A DNA stretch of 64,000 nt from MVRV01 sp964646755 (lineage in GTDB: Bacteria; Desulfobacterota; Syntrophia; Syntrophales; Smithellaceae): NCBI GenBank assembly GCA_964646755.1, contig CAZYIE010000008.1, positions 1 to 64,000 of the forward strand, given 5' to 3'. Below the pieces are notes generated by a model, which ran no database searches, was not told the origin of the DNA, and was given only the letters and a program-made list of their open reading frames with translations. Below are positions 1-9,188 of this stretch, in pieces. Position numbers and translations under genes: made by a program. Numbering within the stretch: position 1 is the first letter of the stretch; every line of letters starts with the position of its first letter.

Positions 1-1094
1 TATTTGAGCTCCAAAAAATTCTGAACGATGAAGGACTGCAAAAAGGAGTTAATCTTGCCCTCCAGTCTTTAAACGAGGAGACGCTGAAACACATTGAGAG
101 AAACAATATTGACAACAAGACCTATACAGAATTGCAGCAACTGTTTACGAAGAATAATATTCCTACCTTTACTGATCTCATTATCGGACTTCCAGGAGAA
201 ACGTATGATTCATTCACTTGCGGTGTATCGGAGATTATTACAAACGGCCAACACAATCGTATTCAGTTCATTAATCTGACTATCCTGGAAAATACATTGA
301 TGGCTGATCCGGAATATCAGCAAAGGTATGGTTTGAAAATAATAGAAACGGAACTTATCCCCCACCATTCATCTCTGGATATGATCGAAAATATAGTGGA
401 GACTCAACACCTTGTTACCGCGACTCAAGCTATGCCTGGCAGGGACTGGATAAAAACAAGGGTATTTTCCTGGATGGCATCGCTGCTTCATTTCAATAAA
501 CTATTGCAGGTTCCTTTCATTGTTCTTCATGAAGTCTGTGGAATATCCTACAAAGCCCTGATTGAAGCTTTTATGAAAAAGATTGAAGGTCAGGACATCT
601 TGGCCGATATTGTATCTGCTCTTGAAAGTAAAGCTGCAGGCATTCAAGGCGGCGGAAGTGAATACACCATGTCCAAAGAGTGGCTGAACATAGTTTGGTA
701 TCCTGATGAATTGATGCTGATAAATATGAGCGCAGAAGCTAGAATAAAAAATTTTTACTTAGAGGCAGAAGAGCGGCTAATCTCATTGGCGAAGGATTGT
801 ACAGAAGTTATTAAACCAAAAGTCATCGCCGATTCTATCCATCTGAACCGCGCGGCTTTGAAACAGCCTTTTGTTACCGAAGATATCAGCATCAAATGCG
901 AATATAATATCTGGGAAATCTATCAGGCAGCTCTGCGCTGTGAGCATGCCTCCTTGGAAAATGGTAACTTTGAATATGAAATTGACAGGACTTCGCAACA
1001 ATGGACGTCCTGGGATGATTGGTGCCGGGAAGTAATTTGGTACGGCAATAAAAGAGGTGATTATATATATCCCGTAAAAAGGAGTGTACTATGA
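1..1094 (+). CDS. Radical SAM protein, 5'-truncated by window edge (B12-binding type likely)
   Basis: The frame is open from the first base, so this is the C-terminal part of a larger protein; at least 363 residues are visible. The segment ALQSLNEETL followed by a conserved LIIGLPGETYDSF stretch is typical of the distal half of the TIM barrel in radical SAM enzymes, often those with an N-terminal cobalamin-binding domain. The CxxxCxxC cluster motif would lie upstream of the window. The last ~200 residues have no motif I recognise. It overlaps the next aminotransferase gene by 4 bases (ATGA), so the two are probably co-translated. Membership in a sugar cassette suggests methylation or rearrangement of a sugar or lipid precursor, but the substrate is unknown. 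Confidence 0.75.
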   Translation, partial: FELQKILNDEGLQKGVNLALQSLNEETLKHIERNNIDNKTYTELQQLFTKNNIPTFTDLIIGLPGETYDSFTCGVSEIITNGQHNRIQFINLTILENTLMADPEYQQRYGLKIIETELIPHHSSLDMIENIVETQHLVTATQAMPGRDWIKTRVFSWMASLLHFNKLLQVPFIVLHEVCGISYKALIEAFMKKIEGQDILADIVSALESKAAGIQGGGSEYTMSKEWLNIVWYPDELMLINMSAEARIKNFYLEAEERLISLAKDCTEVIKPKVIADSIHLNRAALKQPFVTEDISIKCEYNIWEIYQAALRCEHASLENGNFEYEIDRTSQQWTSWDDWCREVIWYGNKRGDYIYPVKRSVL

Positions 1095-2338
1095 TTGAGT
1101 CTGTGCAAAGAAAAAAAATTCTTGCTTTAGGAAAACCGGAACCAAAAAACGTGCCCTGGTGGGGTGAGCCTAATTTCGGCGGTTGGTACACGGAAGCGGA
1201 GATAGAAGCCGTTGTCAAAGCAATCCGGAGTTCAATGCACTGGTCGCAAGGTTTTGGGCACGGCGGATGTTCTAATGAAATTGAAAATTTTGAAAATGCG
1301 TTCGCGAAATATTGCGGGACCAGACATGCGATTGCCATTACCAGCTGTGGTGTAGGTTTGGATATAGCAATGATGTGCCTGGATTTGGAACCGGGTGATG
1401 AGGTAATTGTTCCGGCTATAAATTATAAGGCATCCCAAATGGCAATACTGGGTCAGGGAGGGAAAGTAGTATTCTGTGAGATTGATCCTAAAACATTAAA
1501 TGTCGATCCGGGAGATGTCGCTAGAAGGATTACCCCCAGCACTCGCGCTATCTGCCCTGTCCACCAGACCGGTTTATCCGCACCGATGGACGAGTTATTG
1601 GACATTGCCGAGCGTTATCCTCACTCGAAGCATGGGCCTCTCAAGGTTATCGGGGATGCGGCACGAGCATGCGGCGCAGGCTACAAAGGAACAAAAATTG
1701 GGGCAAAAGGATGGCTTACCGCTTTTAGTTTTCATAGTCAAAAACTGATGACCACTCTTGGTGAAGGCGGTATGATTACTACTAATGATTCTAAGCTTGC
1801 AGAAAGAATTCGTGACATTAATCATTTCGGCGGTGAATCTGGATGGGGTACCAATTACAGAATGAACAAAATTCAGGCAGCAGCGGGACTTGTCCAACTT
1901 AGTCGCCTCGATGAAATGAATGGTATGCGGCGTAAAGTTGCCTATCGCCGCAACATGCTGTTGGAAGGTGTACCGGAGATTATCCTACCTTATGAGCCAC
2001 CAGATTACGAGCACACCTATTATGTGTATCCGATCCTGGTCAAATCTGACTGGGCAGGAGCTAATCGTGACCGGATTTTGACCATCATGGAAGAGAAGTT
2101 CGGTATTGTCTGTAGCATAACTAACAAACCGACTTATTTGCGCTGGCCCTATATCGCCGCTCACTGCGGTAACCCAAAACTGACGGTATCCGAAGATATA
2201 GGACAAAGGCTATTTTGCCCCCCGCTTCACCCGCTGTTAAGTGAGGAGCAGGAATTGTATATTTGCGCAAGCTTATTGGAGGCGATAGATTTGGTTAAAA
2301 CCAGGCTTGATGTCAATAGCTATAGGTTAAGTAACTAA
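1091..2338 (+). CDS. DegT/DnrJ/EryC1/StrS-family PLP sugar aminotransferase
   Basis: 415 residues, slightly long for the family. The PLP lysine is K218 in FSFHSQKLMTTLGEGG and the ring-binding aspartate is D189 in GDAARACGA, so it looks catalytically competent. These enzymes transaminate keto-sugar nucleotides, giving amino sugars for LPS, glycoproteins or antibiotics. A GGAG ribosome site precedes the ATG, which overlaps the upstream radical SAM stop by 4 bases. The PLP-domain sequence around VHQTGLSAPMDELL departs from the usual VHxYGxPADMD, so the substrate may be atypical. A second, diverged family member lies at 7465-8568, suggesting two amino-sugar steps in this island. Confidence 0.88.
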   Translation: MIESVQRKKILALGKPEPKNVPWWGEPNFGGWYTEAEIEAVVKAIRSSMHWSQGFGHGGCSNEIENFENAFAKYCGTRHAIAITSCGVGLDIAMMCLDLEPGDEVIVPAINYKASQMAILGQGGKVVFCEIDPKTLNVDPGDVARRITPSTRAICPVHQTGLSAPMDELLDIAERYPHSKHGPLKVIGDAARACGAGYKGTKIGAKGWLTAFSFHSQKLMTTLGEGGMITTNDSKLAERIRDINHFGGESGWGTNYRMNKIQAAAGLVQLSRLDEMNGMRRKVAYRRNMLLEGVPEIILPYEPPDYEHTYYVYPILVKSDWAGANRDRILTIMEEKFGIVCSITNKPTYLRWPYIAAHCGNPKLTVSEDIGQRLFCPPLHPLLSEEQELYICASLLEAIDLVKTRLDVNSYRLSN

Positions 2339-2382
2339 ATTATTATAACTTTTTGCATTTCAAAATCAATACGGAGGGATAT

Positions 2383-3072
2383 ATGAATGAGACAAAAATA
2401 TGCTTATTTACTAAGAGTAATGTTTACTGCGATATTGCTGCAAATTTCGTCAAGCTTTTCTTCCCAAACCACAAAATCATAAAGGGAAATTTGAAGGATC
2501 AAAATGAAACAATCTTTAGTACGAAGTTTGATTACATAATAGCATTTTTATACCACAAACTAATACCAGAGGCCATTCTTAAGAACGCTAGAATTGCCGC
2601 AATTAACTTTCATCCAGCACCAACTGACTACCCTGGAGGCACCTATAGTCACGCACTCTATAATAATGACAAATTATATGGAACAACATGTCATCATATG
2701 GTTAAGAAAGCTGATGCAGGGAAAGTTATATTAGAGAAAAAATTCCCCCTATATGAGACTGATACATTCGTGAGCCTTAAAGAGCGGACAATGGTATATA
2801 CCCTTGCCAACTTTTTTGAGTTAATGCATATAATTCTTGAAAAGAAAGATTTACCGGAATCGAAAGAGCAATGGAAAAGGGAACCATATCTCCATAAGGA
2901 TTTCGAAACTCAATTGTTAGAATTAACGTTAGAAATGTCTACCGAAGAAATTGACAGGAAGATTAGGGCAACATCCCATCCTGACTACCCAGGTCCTTTT
3001 ATTGAAATTAATGGGAAAAAGTATACTTTAAGAGCTGGCAAAAACTTAACGCCCTATGAATACGGTAAATAA
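2383..3072 (+). CDS. Sugar N-formyltransferase (formyl_trans_N fold)
   Basis: 229 residues from the ATG at 2383, chosen because GGAGGG sits four bases upstream; an in-frame TTG at 2353 lacks such a site. The formyltransferase catalytic triad is visible: N75 and H77 in INFHPAPTDYPGG and D111 in ADAGKVI. These enzymes transfer a formyl group from N10-formyl-tetrahydrofolate. The small size and surrounding aminotransferase genes favour an NDP-amino-sugar substrate (VioF/WlaRD-like) over Met-tRNA or GAR. It is more AT-rich than its neighbours, which could indicate separate acquisition. The aminotransferase immediately upstream is the obvious amine supplier (inference). Confidence 0.82.
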   Translation: MNETKICLFTKSNVYCDIAANFVKLFFPNHKIIKGNLKDQNETIFSTKFDYIIAFLYHKLIPEAILKNARIAAINFHPAPTDYPGGTYSHALYNNDKLYGTTCHHMVKKADAGKVILEKKFPLYETDTFVSLKERTMVYTLANFFELMHIILEKKDLPESKEQWKREPYLHKDFETQLLELTLEMSTEEIDRKIRATSHPDYPGPFIEINGKKYTLRAGKNLTPYEYGK

Positions 3073-3365
3073 TAGCTGAACTTATGCAACCATAGTTATA
3101 TGCATATTTCAATTGTAGCAATTCTTTAAATCAACATGAAATGGAGATAAAGATTGAATTCCAGGAAGAATTGACCAAATAGCTGAGCGTTCAGAATTTG
3201 GCGGAAGCCTATGGTGCAGATATAGGTGTAGCGGCAAGCTTTTGCGGGAGGTTTTAGAAAAACAATAACACTTACACAACAAAGATATGAAGATCTCAGA
3301 CAAAGAGATATAAAGCGTGGTAATAGATTTTGTCTAGTAAGTTACAAAGATAGAAGGGAGTTAAT
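3073..3365 (+). other. Intergenic stretch with possible gene remnant
   Basis: A 293-bp gap between the formyltransferase and the RmlC-like gene. One frame reads about 35 open codons (roughly 3155-3265) ending in TAA, with no start and an in-frame stop ahead. This looks more like a decayed coding fragment than a gene. I cannot name a family for it. A GGGAG ribosome site for the next gene lies at its end. Confidence 0.25.
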
Positions 3366-3869
3366 ATGGAAGTAACGAAAACGAAATTGGATAATGTTCT
3401 ACTAATCAAGCCGCCGACAACTTTTGAGGATTTCAGAGGGACATATGTTGAACTCTATAACGATAAAATTTATAATGATGCCGGCATAAATGTAAAATTT
3501 ATGCAGGATGATATTTCCACCTCCTCCAAGCACGTTCTTCGCGGTATTCACGGCGATGCCGAGACCTGGAAATTAGTCTCCTGCCTTTATGGAAAATTCT
3601 ATCTTGTCGTTATCAATTGGGATAAAGATTCTTCGCAGTTTAAACAATGGGAGTCATTTACTTTGTCCGATCAGAACAGGCTACAGGTGCTCATCCCTCC
3701 AAAATTCGGTAATGGGCATCTTGTTCTGAGTGAGCAGGCTATGTTTCATTATAAACAAACCACATATTATAATCGTGCCGGACAATTTACAATACTCTGG
3801 AATGATCCTCAACTAAATATATGGTGGCCAATAAAAAATCCCATCGTCTCCAGAAGAGATGAAGGATAG
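3366..3869 (+). CDS. RmlC-like cupin, dTDP-4-dehydrorhamnose 3,5-epimerase family
   Basis: 167 residues, near the normal length of about 180. Family landmarks are FRGTYVEL (residues 23-30), QDDISTSSKHVLRGIHGD with the catalytic-base histidine H62, and FHYKQTTYY around 127-135 where the conserved tyrosine sits. RmlC-type enzymes epimerise C3 and/or C5 of 4-keto-6-deoxy sugar nucleotides. The usual RGLHYQ is RGIHGD here, so it may be a C3- or C5-specific relative rather than a true RmlC. No rmlA, B or D accompanies it. A GGGAG site lies 6 bases before the ATG. Confidence 0.78.
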   Translation: MEVTKTKLDNVLLIKPPTTFEDFRGTYVELYNDKIYNDAGINVKFMQDDISTSSKHVLRGIHGDAETWKLVSCLYGKFYLVVINWDKDSSQFKQWESFTLSDQNRLQVLIPPKFGNGHLVLSEQAMFHYKQTTYYNRAGQFTILWNDPQLNIWWPIKNPIVSRRDEG

Positions 3870-3888
3870 GAAACGGATATAATTAACT

Positions 3889-4794
3889 ATGGGATTGCAA
3901 ATTCGGAAAGCCACTGCCGATGATATTCCGGGGATGGTGTTGTTGTTTAGCTCTTCGATATCTATTCATAAAACAACTGCCTTTTTTCAATGGTGGAATA
4001 AAATCCCATCTATTACCTTTTGTGCGATAGATGAAGGCGAATTAGTTGGCATGTTTGTTGTAATAAAAAGAAAGCTAAATAATAACTTAAACTGCGGTGT
4101 TTTAATGGGATTGGTCGTAAGTAATAAGTGGTCTGGAAGAGGGCTTTTTAAGGAGTTAGGCGACAAAGCTATGGGTTATTTTGATGACATAGATGTATTT
4201 TGCTGTTTAACAAATCAAATTGGGAAGATAGCTTTAGAAAAACATTTCAATTTCAGAACAATCGACACTATAGAAACCATGACTCTTGCCGGTAAGGCAA
4301 ATATTAACTGCCATAATTATAGAACTATTCCGATAACATTGGATACAAGATTTAATAATTTTAGCAATGGAAAAGAAGACGCATTAATGTTTTCAGCTGA
4401 CGAAAAATTCCGCCAGTGGAGATTTGCATCACACCATAGTTACTTGTACGACATGATTCGAATGAATTCAAATGAATTTGCAGTTATTAACCGATACCCC
4501 GATACAAAAACTAACATAAGATATGGAGATATAGTGGATTTTGAGATAGAAGAACTGGAAGAAAAAAGGCTAATAAGACTATTTAATTGTGCATGCGCAG
4601 GTTTTGGAAAAGATATAGATTTTATTACTATCCAGGCAGTACCGAACACCCTGTTGCATGGGATATGTAAAAAAATTGGGTTTGCCAAAAGTAATACTAG
4701 ACACTATTTGAGTATTAGTGTCAAAGATCAACATAATGAATATCTTCATAATTCTTCAAATTGGCTTATAAAATGGGGGGATTATTTGCGATGA
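3889..4794 (+). CDS. GNAT-family N-acetyltransferase
   Basis: 301 residues. The N-terminal half has the acetyl-CoA-binding signature: a beta strand ending VLMGLVVS, then KWSGRGLF at 80-87 (the R/QxxGxG/A motif A) and the following helix. The C-terminal ~160 residues have no motif I know; they could be a second degenerate GNAT fold or a substrate domain. In this context it probably acylates an amino group of a nucleotide-activated sugar, although GNATs are too diverse to be sure. It overlaps the kinase gene downstream by 4 bases (ATGA), so the two are coupled. Confidence 0.72.
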   Translation: MGLQIRKATADDIPGMVLLFSSSISIHKTTAFFQWWNKIPSITFCAIDEGELVGMFVVIKRKLNNNLNCGVLMGLVVSNKWSGRGLFKELGDKAMGYFDDIDVFCCLTNQIGKIALEKHFNFRTIDTIETMTLAGKANINCHNYRTIPITLDTRFNNFSNGKEDALMFSADEKFRQWRFASHHSYLYDMIRMNSNEFAVINRYPDTKTNIRYGDIVDFEIEELEEKRLIRLFNCACAGFGKDIDFITIQAVPNTLLHGICKKIGFAKSNTRHYLSISVKDQHNEYLHNSSNWLIKWGDYLR

Positions 4795-5780
4795 TAATCA
4801 CAAGAACACCGTTTCGTATTTCTTTTTTCGGCGGCGGCACCGACTTTCCGGCATGGTACCGGGAACATGGCGGGGCCGTCCTTTCCACGACCATCGACAA
4901 ATACTCTTATGTTCATTGTCGAAAGCTACCGCCTTTTTTTGACTATAAACATAAAGTAGTGTTTTTTTCAAAGCAGGAAGCTTTTAACAATATTGACGAA
5001 ATCGATCATCCTGCGGTGCGAGAAGTGTATCGTTTCATGAACATTACAGAAGGATTAGTAATGCAACATGACGGCGACCTTCCCTCCCATTCCGGCCTGG
5101 GATCCAGCTCGGCTTTTACCGTCGGGCTGCTCAATGCCCTTTATGCTCTGCAAGGAAAGATGATTAACAAGAAAAAATTGGCTTTTGAAGCCATCCACGT
5201 AGAGCAGGAAATGATCAAGGAAGCGGTCGGTTCTCAGGACCAAATTGCCGTGTCCTTCGGTGGTTTAAATAAGATAGTATTTTCGCCAAACAACATTGAA
5301 GTGAATCCGGTGACGATTTCCAACGAAAACATTGTGCGTCTGCAGAGTCATCTCATGCTTTTTTTTACAGGGTTTCCGCGTTTTGCTGTTGAGATTGAAA
5401 AGGAAAAACTCCAGAATCTCGATAAAAAAAAGCACGAACTCCGGGCCATGCACCGGCTGGTCGAGTCCGCCATTGATATTCTTAACGACGGCGTTGATGG
5501 GTATGATGACTTTGGAAGATTGCTACATGAAAATTGGTTGTTGAAAAAGAGCCTTTCCGATAAGGTTTCCACAGCACAAATAGACGACATATATAGCAAG
5601 GGACTTGCGGTTGGCGCGCTGGGTGGAAAAATACTGGGAGCCGGCGGAGGTGGCTTTATCCTTTTCTATATCGCTCCTGAAAAGCAAGAACAGCTTAAAT
5701 CCACACTCTCGCCACTGCTACATGTCCCTTTCCGATTTGACACGCTAGGAAGTCAGGTAATCTATTATGCAGTTTCTTGA
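4791..5780 (+). CDS. hddA: GHMP kinase, D-glycero-D-manno-heptose-7-phosphate kinase-like
   Basis: 329 residues from the ATG at 4791, which overlaps the GNAT stop (ATGA). A longer in-frame start at 4761 would cut into that gene. It begins MIITRTPFRISFFGGGTDFP, the hallmark of the HddA/fucokinase-like GHMP branch. It has the ATP loop PSHSGLGSSSAF (98-109) and the C-terminal glycine loop KILGAGGGGF near 279-288. HddA phosphorylates heptose-7-phosphate at C1 on the way to GDP-heptose. The usual partners GmhA, GmhB and HddC are not in the window, so another sugar substrate is possible. A short, probably decayed ORF follows at 5767-5877. Confidence 0.8.
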   Translation: MIITRTPFRISFFGGGTDFPAWYREHGGAVLSTTIDKYSYVHCRKLPPFFDYKHKVVFFSKQEAFNNIDEIDHPAVREVYRFMNITEGLVMQHDGDLPSHSGLGSSSAFTVGLLNALYALQGKMINKKKLAFEAIHVEQEMIKEAVGSQDQIAVSFGGLNKIVFSPNNIEVNPVTISNENIVRLQSHLMLFFTGFPRFAVEIEKEKLQNLDKKKHELRAMHRLVESAIDILNDGVDGYDDFGRLLHENWLLKKSLSDKVSTAQIDDIYSKGLAVGALGGKILGAGGGGFILFYIAPEKQEQLKSTLSPLLHVPFRFDTLGSQVIYYAVS

Positions 5781-5877
5781 AAGAGGCCATCGCAAAACAG
5801 AACTTTTCAATCTTGATTATTTGCCGGGACAACTAATGAGAGCCATGACAGACTACATACTCTCATGCAATATCTGA
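5767..5877 (+). other. 36-codon ORF overlapping the hddA end; possible remnant
   Basis: An ATG inside the last codons of the kinase gene opens 36 codons ending TGA at 5875-5877. I see no strong ribosome site and no recognised domain. In other heptose loci a phosphoheptose isomerase often follows hddA, so this may be the stump of a lost gene; that is inference only. Confidence 0.22.
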
Positions 5878-5899
5878 ATGATATGCTTCAGGAGAAGCT

Positions 5900-7459
5900 A
5901 TGCCGCAACCAAAAGTAAGTATAGTTGTCCCAACCTACGTTCGCACAGAGCTTTTCAAGGCGCTTGTGCAATCAATCCGTGACGCATTCCCGCCGTATAA
6001 GGTGGAGATTGTGGTTGTCACTTCCGATGACCCCGGGAGCGAAAAAGGGCAATGGATGCGCAGACAGACCGATCTGAAGGTCGTGCAGGCTGACGTACGC
6101 ACATCCAAACTTGTGAAACCACTCGTCGTTTATGTCAACATAGGCATCAGAGCGAGCACAGGGGAATGGGTATTCGTTACAAACGACGACACCCTTATCG
6201 ATCGAAACTTCTACTCGAATCTTGTTTTAATCGAGCAAAATTACGATGCTATCGCGGTGAATGCTCACATCGGAATTGTAGGGCTCGGGCGCCGCGTCCC
6301 CATTATTGGCACAATTACGCCTCCAGATGGTCATGTGCAACCGTTATATCTTTTCGATTTCACCATCATGCGAAAAAAAACTTATGAGGAAGTCGGACTA
6401 TTTGATGAGCGTTCCGACTCTGGTGCAGGATTTGACATGGCCATGGCTATCACGACGCGGCCTCACATTCGTGTATGCCGAGCCAGTAATTTGGCAACAG
6501 ATCACTATATCTCCACCGAGAATCTCAGAACGTGCGATCATGTTCCAGACTTCCTTTACATAGAAAATAAATGGCAAAAATGGTGTGATGAAAACGGATG
6601 GTCGTTTTTTAGCCCCTGGAGAGAAGAAGACTCCTTTGAATATATTACAAAAATGCTCCAGGCTGGTCTGTACGATAAGGCGGAGGAGAAAATCCGTCGG
6701 GCAATTCTCGCTGTATGGCCGGATCATATACAGGCGCTCAATGATTTGGGCGTTATTTGCAAGCTCCGGGGGAAAAATGCGGAGGCTTTGGAACACTTTC
6801 TTGTTGCTGCGAATTATTCTAAATCTGATCGAGTCGTGGTTCATAATCTTATCGGAACGCTCCTTCAGATGGAACGTCACGATGAAGCAATGGCAACACT
6901 GATTGCGGCAGTTGCATCGTCGGCCGAACATGGCTTGATTATAAGAACAGAATTATATGAGGCTGTACTCAATAAAGCGCTGGTAGCCCCTGAACCACTC
7001 TTCCATTTTGCCGCATTTGTAGCGGTACCTACGCAGTTGTTATTTTCGAACTCGGTCACTTGTGGCAACGATGCAATACCTGCCCTCTACGAATACGCCA
7101 GAATGCTTCTCGAGAACAATCAGTATGAATCAGCTATGGAACAATTAAAAAATATTCTCATATTGGATCCTCAAAATTCGGACGCGCTGAATGACTTGGG
7201 TTATGCTTATCACAAAAAATGTGACTATGGCAAGGCAATGGAATATTTTGGAATGGCCTTGTCAAGTAACAGCCTTAATTATCAGGCATTGCGAAATATG
7301 CTTACCTTATCCAACCAGCTTGGCATCGGCAATGGCGCATTGCCGATGCTCAAGGAAATATTGGCAAAGAATGCCAATGACCCCACGATCCTGCAAATCG
7401 CCCAGACCTTCATCAATGATCAGGAATTCAAGTCGAAACAGAATGCGTTTAAGGATTAA
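5900..7459 (+). CDS. GT2-type glycosyltransferase with C-terminal TPR repeats
   Basis: 519 residues. Residues 1-~215 form a GT-A fold: PKVSIVVPTY at the nucleotide-binding start, a DXD-like TNDDT at ~94-98, and a DERSDSGAGFD acceptor-side segment. From about residue 245 to the end there are TPR-like helical pairs (for example LNDLGVICKLRGKNAEALEHF and LNDLGYAYHKKCDYGKAMEYF). This GT-plus-TPR layout recurs in the giant protein at 10356-18023. TPRs could hold the protein acceptor, such as flagellin, as in O-GlcNAc-transferase-like systems (inference). GGAG lies 5 bases before the ATG. Confidence 0.8.
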   Translation: MPQPKVSIVVPTYVRTELFKALVQSIRDAFPPYKVEIVVVTSDDPGSEKGQWMRRQTDLKVVQADVRTSKLVKPLVVYVNIGIRASTGEWVFVTNDDTLIDRNFYSNLVLIEQNYDAIAVNAHIGIVGLGRRVPIIGTITPPDGHVQPLYLFDFTIMRKKTYEEVGLFDERSDSGAGFDMAMAITTRPHIRVCRASNLATDHYISTENLRTCDHVPDFLYIENKWQKWCDENGWSFFSPWREEDSFEYITKMLQAGLYDKAEEKIRRAILAVWPDHIQALNDLGVICKLRGKNAEALEHFLVAANYSKSDRVVVHNLIGTLLQMERHDEAMATLIAAVASSAEHGLIIRTELYEAVLNKALVAPEPLFHFAAFVAVPTQLLFSNSVTCGNDAIPALYEYARMLLENNQYESAMEQLKNILILDPQNSDALNDLGYAYHKKCDYGKAMEYFGMALSSNSLNYQALRNMLTLSNQLGIGNGALPMLKEILAKNANDPTILQIAQTFINDQEFKSKQNAFKD

Positions 7460-7464
7460 GAAAA

Positions 7465-8568
7465 ATGATCTCTCTCTTCAAACCCAGCTTGGATGAATCC
7501 GTTATTCAAAATGTTGTTCAAACGCTGCGAAGCGGCTGGATCAGTGAAGGACAACAAGTTATAGCTTTTGAGAAAACGTTCTCAAAAAAATTTAGCCTTC
7601 CGCATACCCTGGCTCTCAATAGCGGAACCGCAGCTCTTCATCTGGCCGTGATAGGGTCTGGCGTTGTAGCGGGAGATGAGGTAATAACAACTACCCAAAC
7701 ATTCGTTGCTACGGCGCTGGCTATATTATATGCTGGAGCTCGCCCTGTTTTTGCTGATATTCACTCCGGATGCCCCAATATCGACCCCACAGATATAGAG
7801 CGCAGAATCACCCCGAAAACAAGGGCCATCATTGTTGTACATTACGGCGGCTATCCCTGTGATATGGATGAAATTAACGATATAGCTCGCCGTCATGAAG
7901 GCATATCCGTTATCGAAGATGCCGCCCACGCCCTTGGAGCACATTATAAGGGACAACCTGTAGGGAATCTGGGGCGCTTCGGGATATTTTCTTTTCAGGC
8001 GATAAAACAGTTGACCACTGGTGATGGCGGTATGCTAGCCTGCAGTGATCAAAACGATTATGAGCAGGCTTACAGAAAACGTTGGTTTGGCATAGATCGC
8101 GGCCGGCGCAAACAATCAGAGATTGGACAACCAGAATGGGACATAACAGAAATAGGGTATAAATATCACATGAATGACATTGCTGCGACGATGGGTTTAT
8201 CGCAGCTGGAATTATTCCCGGCGTTACAAGAGCAACGTTTGAAATTGAATTCCCTTTATCGTCAAGAGTTGCAATCAACATCGGGCCTCCAATTACTGGA
8301 AGAGAAGGCTGATAGGACTGGCGCATGCTGGCTGTTCACCATACGTGTGGAACGGCGATTGGAATTTATCAGAGCGATGAAAAGCAGAGGCATTGAGGCT
8401 GCAGTTTGGCATCAGCGGATCGACAAAAACTCTCTTTTCGGCGGACTACGGGAAGACCTGCCGAATCAGACGGCATTCAATGAACAGCAGGTTTCCATAC
8501 CATTTCGTGCTTCCCTGACAGACCAGGAGGTGGAACAAATATTAAAATCGGTCAAGGCCGGTTGGTAG
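7465..8568 (+). CDS. DegT/DnrJ/EryC1/StrS-family PLP aminotransferase (second copy)
   Basis: 367 residues, standard length. PLP lysine K181 lies in FSFQAIKQLTTGDGGM, the cofactor aspartate D152 in EDAAHALGA, and HYGGYPCDMDEI matches the canonical family segment. It is closer to ordinary nucleotide-sugar aminotransferases (ArnB/PseC/PerA-like) than the copy at 1091-2338. It likely installs an amino group on a 3- or 4-keto sugar, with the acyltransferase downstream capping it. It starts 5 bases after the GT2-TPR gene stop, with AAGGA overlapping the end of that gene, so the two are in one operon. Confidence 0.88.
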   Translation: MISLFKPSLDESVIQNVVQTLRSGWISEGQQVIAFEKTFSKKFSLPHTLALNSGTAALHLAVIGSGVVAGDEVITTTQTFVATALAILYAGARPVFADIHSGCPNIDPTDIERRITPKTRAIIVVHYGGYPCDMDEINDIARRHEGISVIEDAAHALGAHYKGQPVGNLGRFGIFSFQAIKQLTTGDGGMLACSDQNDYEQAYRKRWFGIDRGRRKQSEIGQPEWDITEIGYKYHMNDIAATMGLSQLELFPALQEQRLKLNSLYRQELQSTSGLQLLEEKADRTGACWLFTIRVERRLEFIRAMKSRGIEAAVWHQRIDKNSLFGGLREDLPNQTAFNEQQVSIPFRASLTDQEVEQILKSVKAGW

Positions 8569-8629
8569 CACTATTGCGATATATGCTACACATATTCTCA
8601 ACAAAATATAATAAAGGGCAAGTTACATT

Positions 8630-9175
8630 ATGGCAAAAGAATTTGATTATTCTCTTCTCCACAAATCAGGCACTGATATTTTTATCAGCTCCAATGTGGA
8701 AATCAGATATCCCCACTTGGTGAACTTAGGTAATCACGTAGCCATTGATACGGGATTTTACTGTACCGTGCAGGCTGACATCGGTGATTATGCGCATATA
8801 GGACCGTATGTGACCGTTATCGGCGGAACAGAAGCAAGGCTGTTTATGAAAGGCTTTAATACCGTAGGAGCCGGAAGCAGGCTTATTTGTGCTAGTGATG
8901 AGTTTCTTGGTGCAGGATTAGTGGGGATATCGCCAGCGGAGTATCGGGACAACATTATTTGTGAACCTGTGCAGTTTGAGATGTTTTCCAGCATCGGAAC
9001 AAATGTTGTCCTCCATCCCGGGGTAATCCTTGGAGAAGGCTGCGTTATAGGTTCATGTTCATTAGTCACAAAAGATACAGAACCATGGACAATTTATCAC
9101 GGGATTCCGGCAGGACCTGTAAAACTCCGGGCACGAGATAAAATTATGGAAGCAGCTAAAAAATTGGGTTATTAA
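8630..9175 (+). CDS. Left-handed beta-helix (hexapeptide-repeat) acyltransferase
   Basis: 181 residues with imperfect hexapeptide turns through about 20-160, for example VEIRYPHLVNLGNHVAID, DIGDYAHIGPYVTVIGG and GVILGEGCVIGSCSLV. It ends with the GIPAGPVKLRARD tail typical of sugar O- or N-acetyltransferases. H56 in the DYAHIG turn is a candidate catalytic histidine. A loop of about 30 residues (112-142) interrupts the helix, as in NeuD/WbbJ-type enzymes. The preceding aminotransferase suggests N-acylation of the new amino sugar. It sits 61 bases downstream of that gene. Confidence 0.78.
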   Translation: MAKEFDYSLLHKSGTDIFISSNVEIRYPHLVNLGNHVAIDTGFYCTVQADIGDYAHIGPYVTVIGGTEARLFMKGFNTVGAGSRLICASDEFLGAGLVGISPAEYRDNIICEPVQFEMFSSIGTNVVLHPGVILGEGCVIGSCSLVTKDTEPWTIYHGIPAGPVKLRARDKIMEAAKKLGY

Positions 9176-9188
9176 GGAGGTAGACATA

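Noticed and set aside
892..1338. Minus-strand ORF of 148 codons
   Set aside because: Antisense to the radical SAM and aminotransferase genes, low-complexity shadow composition, no ribosome site or homology.
3109..3303. Minus-strand ORF of 64 codons in the gap
   Set aside because: No ribosome site or recognisable domain, and opposite in direction to the operon.
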